Shown: positions 1-11,290 of the stretch, piece after piece | Position numbering within the stretch: position 1 is the first letter of the stretch | Layout of the letters: each line of letters begins with the position of its first letter | Source of the DNA: Haplomitrium mnioides | Taxonomy: Eukaryota; Marchantiophyta; Haplomitriopsida; Calobryales | Reading direction: 5' to 3' | NCBI GenBank assembly: GCA_049999725.1 | Contig: JBNGIS010020677.1 | Location: 1-62,839, forward strand | Length of the DNA stretch: 62,839 nucleotides | Notes under the pieces: generated by a model | The model's input: the letters and a program-made list of their open reading frames with translations, nothing else | The model's database searches: none | What the model was told of the DNA's origin: nothing | Program-made: the position numbers and the translations under genes

Positions 1-250
1 CAACAAAAGGGAAACGCAAATCCAAGTTACATACTGATATACTTGATTTGACACAAATCACGATTCTATCATTTGATTTTTTTCTCACCCAAAAAAACCA
101 ATTGAGGAAAACCACTCTAGCTACCATTAAAGCAAATCTATTTGAGTATGAAAGACAAAAAAACCCTCAATCCTAAAATGTTTCAAAGAGATTCAAACAG
201 CGTCATTAACACTGAGACAGATCAAGCAAACCTTGATGAATCTTCTAAAG
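1..250. repeat. Dispersed repeat R1, copy 1
   Basis: Non-coding AT-rich sequence with a diverged direct copy at 34,904-35,160. Shared blocks in the same order include AAACGCAAATNCAA near the start, GAGNAAAACCACTCT in the middle and ATCAANCNTGATGANTC near the end. It begins at or before the window edge, so its true left end is unknown. Confidence 0.7.
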
Positions 251-861
251 CTGAATACGAAGAAATAAAGACCAACTACTAAAGTGCTTCAAGAATATTG
301 TTCTATATTTTGTATTTGCAAATGTGGTACAATTTAAGAGGATCATTTCCAAAAGTATTTGAAAATCATTTTTAGTAACTTGTTGCATTTTTAGCAAACT
401 TGAACTTGTGGCCGTAAATCATTCCAAGTTGAATGTTGTTCTCTATAAATGAAACTTTAATTCATAGCTAATATTTTTATTTGTTTTTTAGAAATATTTT
501 CATCTCCAAAATATAAGTATTTTGCTTTCAACTTTTAAGGTTATTATCTCGCTGAAGCATCTGCTCAAGTTGACTAAATTGTTTTTCTTTTTAAGACTTT
601 GTTGCAAAAATTTAAATCTTTAGCATTGTTTGATTGAGAAGAAGAGCTTTGTACCCGTTTTTACTTTTAGATTCTGAATTAGAAATCAAAATCTTTTGTA
701 TACGTAGAGTTTGTTGCAAAATAAAACGTTTACAATCTGTATCTTCGGTTGTAGAAGTGTGAACCCTATGCGTGCATAGACTTTGATTTGCAAGTGAAAT
801 GTACAATGTACAAAACCTCTTCAATGGAATCTAAAACCTAGCTTCTTGTTAGTCTTTGTTG
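251..861. other. AT-rich spacer, no gene seen
   Basis: No reading frame here resembles a known family. Short open frames on both strands look like chance frames in AT-rich DNA. Confidence 0.6.
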
Positions 862-1125
862 TGGAATGTTGAGCTGGTGAGTTCGGATTCCTATACGTGC
901 ATAGACTTTGGGGTGGAGTGTTTAGATGGTGAGTTCGGATTCCTAGCGTGTCTAGACTTTCGGGTGGAGTGTTCAGTTGGTGAGTTTGGATTCCTATGCG
1001 TGCATAGACTTTAGGGTGGAGTGTTCACTTGTTGAGCTTAGATTCCTAAGCATGCCTAGACTTTGGGGTGTAGTGTTCACATGTTGAGCTTGGATTCATA
1101 TGCGTGCATAGACTTTGGGATGGAA
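862..1125. repeat. 52-bp minisatellite, about 5 copies
   Basis: Five tandem units start near 881, 933, 984, 1,036 and 1,088, so the period is 51-52 bp. Each unit reads roughly GGTGGAGTGTTCAG, TTGGTGAGTTCGGATTCC, then ATGCGTGCATAGACTTTG. The last block is the same core found in minisatellites elsewhere in the window (24, 25, 26, 32.6, 54 and 56 kb). Confidence 0.85.
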
Positions 1126-1975
1126 GTCCATGCCTTCCAAAAGTTCTACTTCTCATGCATAACCCTTAAGCTTCTTCATACAAAGACTACCGCTTACAAC
1201 TTTGTTTGTATACAGGTCATAGACTATTTTGTAGATCTTGAGACCTTTGTTTGGTTGAATTAAGTCTAAAACTTAGACATGTTTCTTGTTTACAATCTTA
1301 ATGCAATCTCCTAAGCTACTACCTTTTTTTATTTTGACGATGATACGTTTCTGTATATGCTTCGTTGAACTATGAAATATTTTTAATTGCTGGAACCTTT
1401 TTGAAAGCCTACATTTCTTTTTGATTGCATGGATTTTCAACTTAAATTGAAAGCTTCCTTTCTTCTTGACGTTTAAAATAAAGCTCCTAAATTGATGCAT
1501 TGTTTTTTTTCTTTGTTTTTGTGTTTACCATTGCAAACTCATTCCCTTGTCTTCTAGTTCCCTTAGGCTTTTTCTTTGTGTTTTGTAATATTTTTCCAAC
1601 AAAAAGTTTGAAAGAGCACCATGTCTACGCGCGCCTCAAGTTTGTGCAATGAAACATATTTCAAAATAGTTTCTTGTGACGTGTATTTAAACTTTTGGGC
1701 TTAGAATTGTAATCAATGATAAATGCTACTTTTTGATGAAAACTTAACGTAATTTTTATGATTTTAAACAAATTCAAGTTTTCCAATGTTTTTATAAAAA
1801 CTAGTAATAGTGATTGATTTTGCATAACAAAATTAACTTTCGCTCTATTACGCTTGCTCAAACGACCAAAAAAAAATCCCAAAAATTCATGTACTTTTTG
1901 TTTTTTAAAAATTAACCTCGTTTTTTTATATGAAAAATTGTAATTTTTCCCAAAAAAAAGTTTCTCTTCTAAGTA
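1126..1975. other. AT-rich spacer, no gene seen
   Basis: T-rich and A-rich runs without a recognisable coding frame, ending where homology to copia F begins. Confidence 0.55.
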
Positions 1976-1979
1976 GCAT

Positions 1980-2494
1980 GTTCCTGGTTCAAAGTAGCAG
2001 CTATTGTGCTTGTATGAATGTGAAATCCATTGTCACATATATCTTTGAAACTTATCAAATTCCTAGTAGTGCTATAAAGCAGACCTAATATTTAGGACTA
2101 TTCTCTATGGTAATATGATCTTTTCAAATCAATGTCCTTCTTGAATCGGATTACTCTCTATGATTGTGGTCATTTATCGACTTGATGGTGTAATCTGTGA
2201 GATGTATGATCTGGATTTCAAAATAGTGTGAGTGCTTCCACTATTAACAACACAAGTTTTGTTCTCTTCAAGAGGAAGGACTTGAGATTTGTAATTGATC
2301 TTGTGGTTCTCCGAAAAATCAATATCATTGTCAATGTAGTCACTTAGAGTTTCTTTTTCTTGAAATACTCCATGAGTTTTAGGTAGTGTTGTATTGTGTT
2401 TACACCTATTATACAAAGTAACAAAGTGTGTAGAGATTCTACACGCTTTGTGAATGTGTCCATGAGTACCACATTTGAAACATATAACCATCAT
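1980..2494 (-). pseudogene. Copia F gag C-terminus and protease remnant
   Basis: The 2,494-2,174 frame opens with a CCHC zinc knuckle (CFKCGTHGHIHKAC), the nucleic-acid-binding end of Gag. About 60 residues on it reads CVVNSGSTHTIL, matching the copia aspartic protease D-S-G-S-T-H active site with the catalytic Asp changed to Asn. It continues into SQITPSSR and a stop. Beyond the stop the translation still follows copia B (MTTI, then LNI-SA-Y, then a degraded NLISFRDIRQNGYHIQT-like stretch) through stops and frameshifts to about 1,980. This is a fossil polyprotein and cannot be active as it stands. Confidence 0.8.
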
Positions 2495-3490
2495 TGGAGG
2501 ATTACTTGTACTTGGTGTAGATATGTTCTAAGTAGGAGGCTTGCTACCTCTATTTCCTCTTTGATAGGGCTTGCCATGAGTTTTTTGGCCTCAGCTTGTA
2601 GTGGGAAATTTTCCTCTTTTGGAAGTTTGTCTTCCAGTTGCAAATGTGGCTCTTTGATTGGAAGTGACTATGTTATTAGCACATGCAAGGTAATGAATTT
2701 CAAAAGGCCATGTTTTAGGAAATGTGGCTGGTGATCTTGCTTTTGAGTTCTTTAGTAACAGTTCTTAATGTTTTTAAGCCAAGAGCAAGTGAGTTATCAG
2801 CTCTGAATATCTTGTAAATGTCATGTTTATGTATTGAGATGACAAAAGCATGTTTGTAGGATGAAATGTAGATAGAGTCTTCTCTATCTACTCTTCATCA
2901 TCAACTAGCTGCCCATATGAGGTGAGTTGTGATTGTAATCTCACTACTATATTTTGCAATGCAAGTAAAAACCAGAACTCTCATATTAACCTAGTCCTGT
3001 TTGGCCTTTGACAAGTGGATTGTCTTGGTATGGTATCTTCTTCATAGTTTGATACCCTTCTCAAAATTGCTTGCAATTTCTCCACTCAGATCTGAAATTC
3101 CAAATATATGATATGTCTTCTTCACAGTTTGATCTCAAAGTTGGTTTTTGTATTGATCACTTATCAAATCAATAATTTGTTGTCTCCAATTGCAAATGTA
3201 CATTCTTCAATCTTCGATCTTGCAAATTCCTTCTTCAAAACTTGTCCATAGGCTGCAAAATTCTTCCTTGGCTTTTCTTCTCACAAAATATATTTTATTT
3301 TTATTATTTATTGAAGTGCGCGAGACTTCATAAGAGAGAAAAATATGTCAAAAAAAGATGAATCCAAGAGGAGGAAAGAAGATACACATGAAACTGAATA
3401 CATATATGAAAAATTAGAGGAAGAAATTTATTATATTTCCTTCCAAATTCTCCAAAAACATTTCTAAACAAAATATGTGTTAAAAAGAAA

Positions 3491-3501
3491 AGTGTTGATA
3501 A
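3491..3501 (-). other. Primer-binding-site-like sequence of copia F
   Basis: Minus-strand TTATCAACACT directly follows the LTR end. The core TTATCARCA recurs just after the LTRs of elements A, C and G. Confidence 0.5.
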
Positions 3502-3678
3502 TGTATTTAACTATACAATCATTCAATCAATTCTTAATTCTCAAGGTATGTGTCAAATGCATTCTTCCATTCTCATATCTCAAATATCTCTTGTCATCTG
3601 TATCTTCTCTCACTAACAATACTCTCTCTCACATATAGTTATAGCTATATGTTCTTATTATATATCTAGGTTAATACA
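3502..3678 (-). repeat. 5' LTR of copia F (177 bp)
   Basis: On the minus strand it starts TGTATTAAC and ends GTTAAATACA, an inverted-repeat pair of LTR type. It lies directly upstream of the primer-site-like sequence. No second copy is in the window, so the limits rest on terminal structure only. Confidence 0.6.
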
Positions 3679-3699
3679 AAAGGTATGTCAATTTAATCT

Positions 3700-3715
3700 G
3701 TTGCGCTAGCGCAAC
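3700..3715. other. 16-bp perfect palindrome
   Basis: GTTGCGCTAGCGCAAC, about 20 bp outside the copia F LTR. Function unknown. Confidence 0.6.
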
Positions 3716-3910
3716 ATTGAGTTTTAGTAAAATCCATTTTTCTTGTAGTTGGTGACCCATTTTTGCATTTGTTTACTCAATTTGATTGATTTTAGTTAAC
3801 TCTGTTCAACATAGGATTTTGCAAGATGAGTTTTAGAAGCATTTTGTTTGTCAATAGCTGCATGTTGTGAACGAAGCTTCTCATTGTAGCCATTTGTGCA
3901 ATTCAATTAT

Positions 3911-4010
3911 GAGAGTTCCAACCCATTGGATGCAGACCATGTTGTCAAAGAAGTGACTATGGAAGTTCCAACTCTTTGGATGCACGCGACATTGTCAGAG
4001 AAGTAATTCT
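3911..4010. repeat. 50-bp tandem duplication
   Basis: Two adjacent 50-bp units, with AGTTCCAAC at 3,914 and 3,964, each followed by TTGGATGCA and GTCARAGAAGT. The surrounding 3,716-4,440 has no recognisable gene. Confidence 0.7.
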
Positions 4011-4439
4011 TCATGCACGACGTATTTTTTAGAAGCAAAGTCAAGACAATATACACTCACATTGGTGACACTGGTGGCATGTGATATTGCTACATACAAT
4101 TGGTCATGCATGAACATAGGTTGTGGTAAATAAAAGTCAACTATACTCATTGTTTGTTTTTGTAACTTGTTAAGACCTTAGAGATCTAAGTTCTTTCGAC
4201 ATCTTGAATGCACCTTACTAAATGAAAGGGAATTCTACTCATAATACAATGTGAGAGGGGTGAATGCTTGGGGAGTTGTCCTGAAGGGGTGCAATTAGGT
4301 GGGTTCTAATGGAAACCAATGTCGCAAGGATAGAGTGGCGATTCTCGACGTCAAATTCTAGTCTTCAAAAGTACTCTAATAGGTCTGTACAGATACAAGT
4401 GCAAAACCGATAAATCGGGCTTGGTGAAATGGTGACTCC

Positions 4440-6582
4440 GATAGAGCAGTAGATGAGAAACAACAATTTAGACCATTCCTAGACAAGCCGAAACGAGAAC
4501 TCCAAAGAATCGGCAAAAAATGGAAATGGCAACGTCAATATCATGGATAAATAGCGAAATAGAGACTTTGATATTTTGGATATGGACGAAACAATGATTC
4601 CAATTAAATGGAGGTAGGAGGCAAAGTAGTGACTCCGATGGAATGGAGACAACGAAAGAAGCAAGGACTTTGATAGAATGGAGGTAGGAGGTGAAGTGGT
4701 GATTTCGATAGAACAAAGACAGCGGATGAAGCAAGGACTCCAATGGAATTGAGATACCACCGAGTAGAGATATAGACTAGAGTTTAAAAGAAAGGACCAA
4801 TTGACGACTTTGATCGACGAATGTTATTGCGCACTAAAGACAAAGCATCTGGAAAGCTATCGGGTCAGGGGTATGGGCTATTGAGAGCGACGTTCCAACT
4901 TCCCAGTTGAAAATGGCGTCCGGCGGCGGAAAATGACCGGTTAGAAGGAGGGATCTAAGGGTAAAAAGGGGGAACTAGTGGTCGTTCAAGATGAAGGGAG
5001 CTAGAGGAATAATTTTCATAGACACGATCATGATCAAATTTTTTGATTGTAAATGGAAGTGTGACTAAGAGTAATACATAAGTGACAACCACGGGTAGGG
5101 CAAGTATAACCCTTTACTCATAGAAGATGGTACATATATTGAAGATTTAGCAATTCATTATCTTAAGAAACTTAGTAGCTATTAAAGCTCAACTAACCAA
5201 CCAACAATGCAAATCTAATGGTTGATAACTTAGTTTGTGCAGCTTAGCCTAGAACTAATAGAAAACAAAGAATCCTCTTACAAACACAGAACATAGGTAA
5301 TACACCACATCAAGCAAGACTCATTTTTATAGAATGAGTCCTTTTTCTTATGCTCTAATCCTACATAAAGAATAGACACTAGGAAAAACACGTAAAAATA
5401 AAGAGGTAGGCCAATTTTTTTGAGGGTGGCATTTTATTACTAGCCTCAACATCCAGATCAATCTCACAAGAGAACAACACACAACACATAAGCAAATGCA
5501 CCAATAGAAACAAGGGAACAAACACATACACACTACTACCTCAACCGCGCAATGGGAGCATCACTATTAGAACAACTCAATAACTTCAAAGCAATATGTC
5601 GACAATAAAGACCCTCCATAAGAACTGTACAGAAGGCCAATACTTATATTCTTCCTAGCAGATTCAGCACCACAACATCACTAACACACAATATCAGACT
5701 TCCCTTTTTACGATTTTTCACTAACTCTCTCCTACTTCCCATCGACAAACATCCTAGTACTAAAAAATACAACCAAACAACAACCCGAACATAGGCATGA
5801 TCAAACTTGCTTCACAATCTCCACAAAACTTCTTGAGTCCCTCTCAACATGCACCATGGGAGCCCATTCTCCACATTTTGATCCCATATCTTCATAGCAT
5901 ATGAGAGCTAGTTCTCGTTGAAATTTCTTTGCTAAACTCAATTCCCATAAAAGAAAATATTTTCTCGCTGCACTATCTATTCAAGCGCTCTTGGATTTTC
6001 TTCATTAATTCCTCACCATCCTTCTTGTCCGGTATCCTTATTTTCATCTTGTTGCTGTTGATAGGTACCTTGACCAAGTCTTGATTGTTGATGAACCCGA
6101 TTTCCGGGTCTTCTCTTACGCTCCATAGGCCTGATTACCTGACTTTGTAATTACAACATATAAAATAGGCTACTAACACCCCACAAAAAGAAAGGACATA
6201 AAACCCATCCCACAACTACTTTCTAGAATTCTCTCACCATATTTAGCTCAGTTATTTTTCTAAACTTTCTTGATAGTCTGCTTTCTTGATCAGAGTTGGT
6301 TTGCACATACCCATGCTTGTCATCTACACATTAGTATAAGTCTAGCCTAAAGCATAAGTTCTAATATAACAAAATATAACTATTACATAATCAATCATAT
6401 TTTCCTATTCGTTGAAGATGTTGAAGAGTTGATGACCCATCGATGTAGTTCTTGATTATTTGTAGTCCCTTAATGTAGAGCCAATTCTCTTGAAGATACA
6501 TTGATATAGATACAATTAGCTTTTTCTTATATCTTCTTTGCTTCTGCTATAACACAATTCTTTTCAACCTTCTATCATAACA
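4440..6582 (-). repeat. 3' LTR of gypsy E
   Basis: Matches about 19,390-21,638 along its length. Shared blocks include GGAAATGGCAAYGYCAATATCATGG, the AGAGGTAGGCC region and the final CAACCTTCTATCRTAACA. The element-sense start is TGTTATGATAG at 6,582. It holds two 69-bp subrepeats at 4,610-4,747 (AATGGAGGTAGGAGG near each start). The many short open frames in it are not genes. Confidence 0.8.
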
Positions 6583-6779
6583 GATCCTCCGATTCAAGCT
6601 TGAGAGTCTTGTGTGAAAGTTTTAACTTTACTAATAGGAACAAAAATTTGAGGAAGAGGAACAAGAAGTACAAAACATGCCAAACATATTGCCAAAACAG
6701 AAAAGAAACAGAAATAAAAGATGAACAAAAAAAAAAACCTTGATAGAAATAAAATAGGAACAAAATCACACATAGTAAA

Positions 6780-8043
6780 GTTTAACCCGATTGGCGTTCA
6801 CTAAGGCTGAGAAGGCGGTTCCATCAAGTGTTTCAAGGATCAAATAATTGTGAGAATAGACCGCAGTCACTTTATAAGGACCTGACCAGTGAGTGTTGAA
6901 CTTAGGAGCAAACTAAATAAATTGCATATAAAAAACAAGGACTAAGTCGTGCACCTGAAAAGATCTATCTTATATCGGTATGTCATGACAGTCCTTTACT
7001 TGTAACTGGTGGGAAAACCACAAGGCATTAGCATGAACTTTGGTTTTAGTGAGCTTTTCGAGAGTTGCTAGTCGGTGTTGCAAGGATTCAATCAGACTCA
7101 GACAGTGGGCAATGGCAATAAGTAGATAAGGAACTTGGATTTCTATTAGAAGCAAGGCTTCTTGACCATAGACTAAATAAAAGGGAGTGTATCCTATGGC
7201 AGACTTGGTCATAGAGCGATAAGCCTATAAAGCTACATGCAAATGTTCATCCAGTCTGAGCAATGTGCTGATACTGTTTTAGTAGGAATGGCCTTGAGGA
7301 TCTTGTTGGTTGACTCGGCTTAGCCATTGGCCTAAGGATGGTAAGGAGTCGAGGTACGATGGCAAATCGAACATTGTTCTCTGAAGGCTTAAATCACCTC
7401 ATTGAAAAAGTGTGTACCGCTTTCACTAACAATCTCCAATGGACATCCGAAGCAGGTGAGAATGTGGGAGTAAAGGAAAGAAGCAACAAAAACAACATTG
7501 TCAAAAGGGAGTGCTATTGCTTCAACCCATTTAGTGATGTAATTTGTAGCAGTAAGGATATACTGATTGTGGTGTACACAAGAAGGAGGAGTTATTGGGT
7601 CGATAAAGTCAAGACCCTATTTTTCAAAAGCCAATATAGGAAGGACTGGAACCATGGGCATTTTAGATGGATTGTATGACTTCATGAACTTATATGCATC
7701 AACGAAGAGAGTTGGCCACCAATAGCTAGAACATTAAACTTTTAAAGGTATAGTCTTTCCAGCAAAATGTCCACCACAAGCAGATGTGTGGCAATTGGGC
7801 AAAACTTGAGTGGTTTGGGGGAGGGGGAATCAAACATCAATACAGGACTCCATCTTCACTGATTTGATACAACAGACTTGAAATGATAGTATATGGAGAA
7901 GTGGATTGTACAAATGAGAAAATTTGGTCTTTGGTAAGATCCGATGGCAAAATGTGAGATGTCATGAATGGAATAAGCCGATTGTACCACAGATGACAAG
8001 CCAATTGCACTAAGAGATGCTCAAAAACATGGTTGATAGAGAA
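6780..8043 (-). pseudogene. Gypsy E integrase remnant
   Basis: Integrase inserts the element's cDNA into chromosomes. Element-sense pieces appear in family order: a region before the zinc finger (DLTKDQIFSFVQSTSPYTII), GLDFIDPI around the first catalytic Asp, TNYITKWVEAIALP, IVSESGTHF where the second catalytic Asp should sit (Glu here), the AESTNKILKAI segment with the catalytic Glu, then AIGYTPFYLVYGQEALL at 7,205-7,140. Several stops interrupt it. The upstream end is cut by copia D at 8,048; the frame resumes in RNase H at 14,270. Confidence 0.8.
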
Positions 8044-8048
8044 CAGAG

Positions 8049-9199
8049 TGTTGAGAACCATTGCTTGAGTGGGAGGATGGATCCTAGGAAGTATCCAAGT
8101 CTAGTCCTTCCCAAGGTTCAATTCTGGGAAGGGGGCTCTATTGTAAATAGATTTATTGTTAACCTTAGCTAGCTAGAATAGTTAGTTGTAGTTAAGGGGA
8201 CTGCCACGTGTCAGCACCTGGGGGCTTCTAGGGAAGTTGACTATTTCTTGAAGATGCAAAACCAGCATGTGCCTGCATGGGCACATAATTTTTGATTAGG
8301 CACCGACGAGCATCTAGAGTGGGTGTGGACTACAGGCATCTGGAGTGGGTGCTTACAGGCATCTGGATTTGGTGTGTGCAGTCCTTTCTTGTATAGTTGT
8401 TTACTTTGCAGATCCGGCTGACTCATAGAGGACCCATTCGAGGCATCCTTCTTTTCACACATATTGACATGTCCATTGTTTTCTTGCCTAAGTCCTTTAT
8501 CTACAGAAGGAGAACATGCGCCTTGGTTTTTTGACAAATCGCACAGACAAGGGAGTTCTTTGCCAATCGCAAATGAGAAGGGGAGGAGCCTCATTTCTTC
8601 ATGATCGCACAATCAGAGGGAGGCGCCCCCAGTTTTGCTAATCGCGCAGGGAGATGCCCCGCTTTCTGCTATCGCGCAAACATGGAGAGGCGCCCTGTTT
8701 TCTTCTAGTTGCATAGCCTGAGGGAGGCCCCCTCACACAGACGTAGGAATCTGATTTCAGCCAACGCACATACACGAGAGGCGTGTCTCGTTTTTCTGCA
8801 TCACGCAAACGCAGGGAGACCTCCGCTTATTGCTAACCGCGAGGACATAGGGAAGGCGCCCCATTTTGCTAATCGCAAACGCAGGAGGGAGGCTCCGTTT
8901 TGTTCATCGAGCAGTTTGCATTTTGTCTGCCATCATGACGCTGGTACTTTGTGCTATCACAAAAATGGAGATCGCACCGTGACTCCATTGATGCATGCAA
9001 AATCTACTATTGCTCATATTGAGCAGCCGCGATTTTTCCTCTTACCTGCAATTCTAGCGACGGGAAGAAAGAGGGGAATTTTGCTGCTAAGAAAAATCAA
9101 CATTCAAAGTTGATATTTTCTCTCACGAATAGTGACGAGCCTGATTCGAAGTTACATTTCAGACATTCTAGTGAAAAAATTCAAGTCAAATTTTCATTA
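8049..9199 (+). repeat. 5' LTR of copia D (1,151 bp)
   Basis: Starts TGTTGAGAACCATTGCTT and matches 13,081-14,269 throughout. It contains short repeats of GGCATCTGGAGTGGGTG (about 8,305-8,375) and a GC-rich minisatellite (about 8,560-8,925). The 3' limit is either the CA at 9,196 or the TTA at 9,199. The sequence after it (GGTTTTGGGGCC) is a decayed match to the usual TGGTATCAGAGCC primer site. Confidence 0.88.
8560..8925 (+). repeat. GC-rich minisatellite inside the copia D 5' LTR
   Basis: Loose repeats of about 45-50 bp built on GGGAGGCGCCCC, TTTTGCTAATCGC and similar blocks. This GC content is unlike the AT-rich surroundings. The core GGCGCC is self-complementary. The same array is in the 3' LTR (13,625-13,985). 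The long open frames across it, on both strands, result from its base composition and are not genes. Confidence 0.75.
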
Positions 9200-10034
9200 G
9201 GTTTTGGGGCCACAAATGCATGGGACGCTGAGGAATTTGTTGAAGAGCTCAAAGTCACAAATTGGAGAGATTGTTCCTATTCTATGCTAGACAATCTGGG
9301 AGTAACAGCCTGGAAGAGCATGTTGAAAGGACACCCACTACAACAAAATTAGCAAATAAGGAAAATGACATGGAAAAAGTCACAAGGCAAAATCCCATGG
9401 CATATGAAGATCCTTGGAAGACAAAAATTTCATGTAGAAAAATGATGGCATTCCTAAACCTAATGGAATTACTGCCAATAAGGAGGAAATGAAAAGAAGA
9501 TCCAAGCACATCATCATGCTCTGATTTACTTGAACTTGGGAAAGACTCAAGTCACCCAAGTTATAACTCTCACTATTGGAAGTGAGGAACAGCCTCAAGA
9601 AGGCTCATGAGCAAAAGAGGTCTTGCTGATCTGAAGGAGTGTTTTGACTTATAAGCAGACCCCAAGAACTCTAGAAAGTAGTATATGTCACCAGAATGGA
9701 GAAGTTCTTCACGTATGTAGCAGAATCGAATCAAGCCTCAAGGCCCCCGATGACCAATGATGTTCAAGCAGAAGAAGATAGCAGTATGGATTCATACCAG
9801 TTGCAAAGAAGGGCAAAGTTCCACATGTGTGTATATTACCAAGGAGTGGGAGCTTGGAGGACTATTGAGATGAAGTATGGCAAACCTGCTTCCAATGACA
9901 GTCCAAATTCACCAAGAGCTTCAAAGGTACAAAATCCAACAGAAGCAAGAGCAAGACCAAGATGAGTGACATAGCTAATGGTGCAAGATAGCTCAGATGA
10001 TGAGCATGAGCTAGTCACAACACATTAGTCCCAA
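9200..10034 (+). pseudogene. Copia D gag region, decayed
   Basis: This lies between the 5' LTR and the protease, where copia Gag should be. Open stretches such as AEEFVEELKVTNWRDCSYSM (9,220-9,280) and RRAKFHMCVYYQGVGAWRTI (9,805-9,865) are only loosely Gag-like. I see no intact CCHC knuckle. Assignment rests mainly on position. Confidence 0.5.
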
Positions 10035-10362
10035 GAATCCGAGCAGTATATTTGAGAGGTGATTGCACTGAACAGATATGGTACCCAGATTCAGAAGCAA
10101 TAGCCATGTCTGCAATCAAAAAGTCTAGGAGTAAGACCTGACCCAAATCCAAACAGGAGGCTTAGGAATCTGGAAAGGTACAGCATGATTCACCCCAAAG
10201 CAAGACTCTGAGAAGTGAGTGCACTGAACAATGGTGGTACCCAAATTCAGAAGCAACAATTCATGTTTGCGATCATAATATCTGGGAGTAAAGCGTGACC
10301 CAAATCCAAACCAGGAGGCTCAGGTACCTAGATAAGAGCAGCAACATGATTCACTACAAAGG
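10035..10362 (+). pseudogene. Copia D protease region, tandemly duplicated
   Basis: Two copies of about 160 bp lie in tandem. Each encodes a CTEQ-WYP segment: the first reads IWYPDSEAIAMSAI and the second WWYPNSEATIHVCDH. The family motif is WYxDSGAT-H, where Asp-Ser-Gly is the protease active site. The first copy keeps the Asp but has Glu for Gly; the second has Asn for Asp. Both also share ACCCAAATCCAAAC and CAGGAGGCT. A single protease domain is normal, so this is a local duplication in one decayed copy. Confidence 0.65.
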
Positions 10363-10499
10363 GGAGATTCTCATAAGTCACTCCAATAGCTAAATGTTCT
10401 GTATAAAGGAAACAAAACATCAGGATATACACTGATAAGTCTGGATACAGGGATCCTTTATAAGAGAATCACCATTTCAGGGGAGAACACTGCCATTAC

Positions 10500-11290
10500 A
10501 GTAACCCCAGAAGAATCTGACTTACAGTTACGGCACAGATGGCTAGGATATTTGTGTGCAGGGAGAAAATAGCACTGCCAGCCAGTGCCCAAGAAATCAA
10601 ACACTGCAATGAAGCATGGGCTAGATATGATCCACTCTAATGTATGTGGACCTTTGAAAATTCACCTCTACTGGAGGAGCCAAGTACTTTATGACATTTA
10701 CAGCTCACAAAAGCAGGAACCAATCCTATATGTCATTTAGACCAAGGACAAAATCCTTGGGAATTCATTGTCAGCCTAGCAACCAATAAGCTCCACACTT
10801 CAGTGAAGGCGCTGAGAACGGACGGAGAAGGTGAACACACAAAGCAGGAGTTCAAAAGATACTTAGAGGAAGGAATCAAAAGCCAGACGACAGCCAAGAG
10901 CAAGCACAGTATAGAATTGTGCAGCTGATCGGCTAAACAAGAATGATGGTTGAAAAGACAAGATGCATGTTGAGTGAGGCTGACCTTATTGAAAGGCATT
11001 TGGCTGAGACTATAACCACGGCCGACTATCTGCACAATGTCGGCCCTTCATCAGCTTTGAAGGGGAAAACGCCAGAAGAAGCATGGACAGGTAAGAAACC
11101 AGATGTCTCACACCTAATGGTCTTTGGATGTCATGCATATGCACTGATACCAGAAGAGAAGAGGAGAAAGATAGACAACAAGTCCGACATGTGCACTTTT
11201 CTGGGATATCAGCATGGAGTGAAGGGGTATCGCCTTCTTAACCACAAGTCAGGGAAAATCATCTGCAGCAAGGAAGATCAGCTGCAGTAG
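10500..11290 (+). pseudogene. Copia D integrase remnant
   Basis: About 10,520-10,720 carries the region before integrase (LQLRHRWLGYL) and the first catalytic segment, MIHSNVCGPL, where the family has HSDVCGP, so the catalytic Asp is Asn. After several stops a clean frame at 10,943-11,290 gives the C-terminal part: LIERHLAETITTADYLHN, GKTPEEAWTGKKPDVSHLMV, FGCHAYALIPEEKRRKID and TFLGYQHGVKGYRLLN. These are typical of copia integrase C-termini. Confidence 0.85.

Larger units (their letters stand above)
1980..3678 (-). mobile_element. Copia element F, truncated, with 5' LTR
   Basis: A minus-strand copia fragment. Its 5' LTR is 3,502-3,678, followed by a primer-site-like stretch, a weakly readable gag region (about 2,500-3,490), a zinc knuckle, a protease start and the beginning of the region before integrase. 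Homology to copia B ends near 1,980, so the rest of pol and the 3' LTR are missing. The protein belongs to the same broad family as copias A and B. Confidence 0.75.

Noticed and set aside
4468-4760. Two overlapping 90-residue minus-strand frames
   Set aside because: They fall in subrepeats of the gypsy E LTR and recur in the other LTR with different stops.
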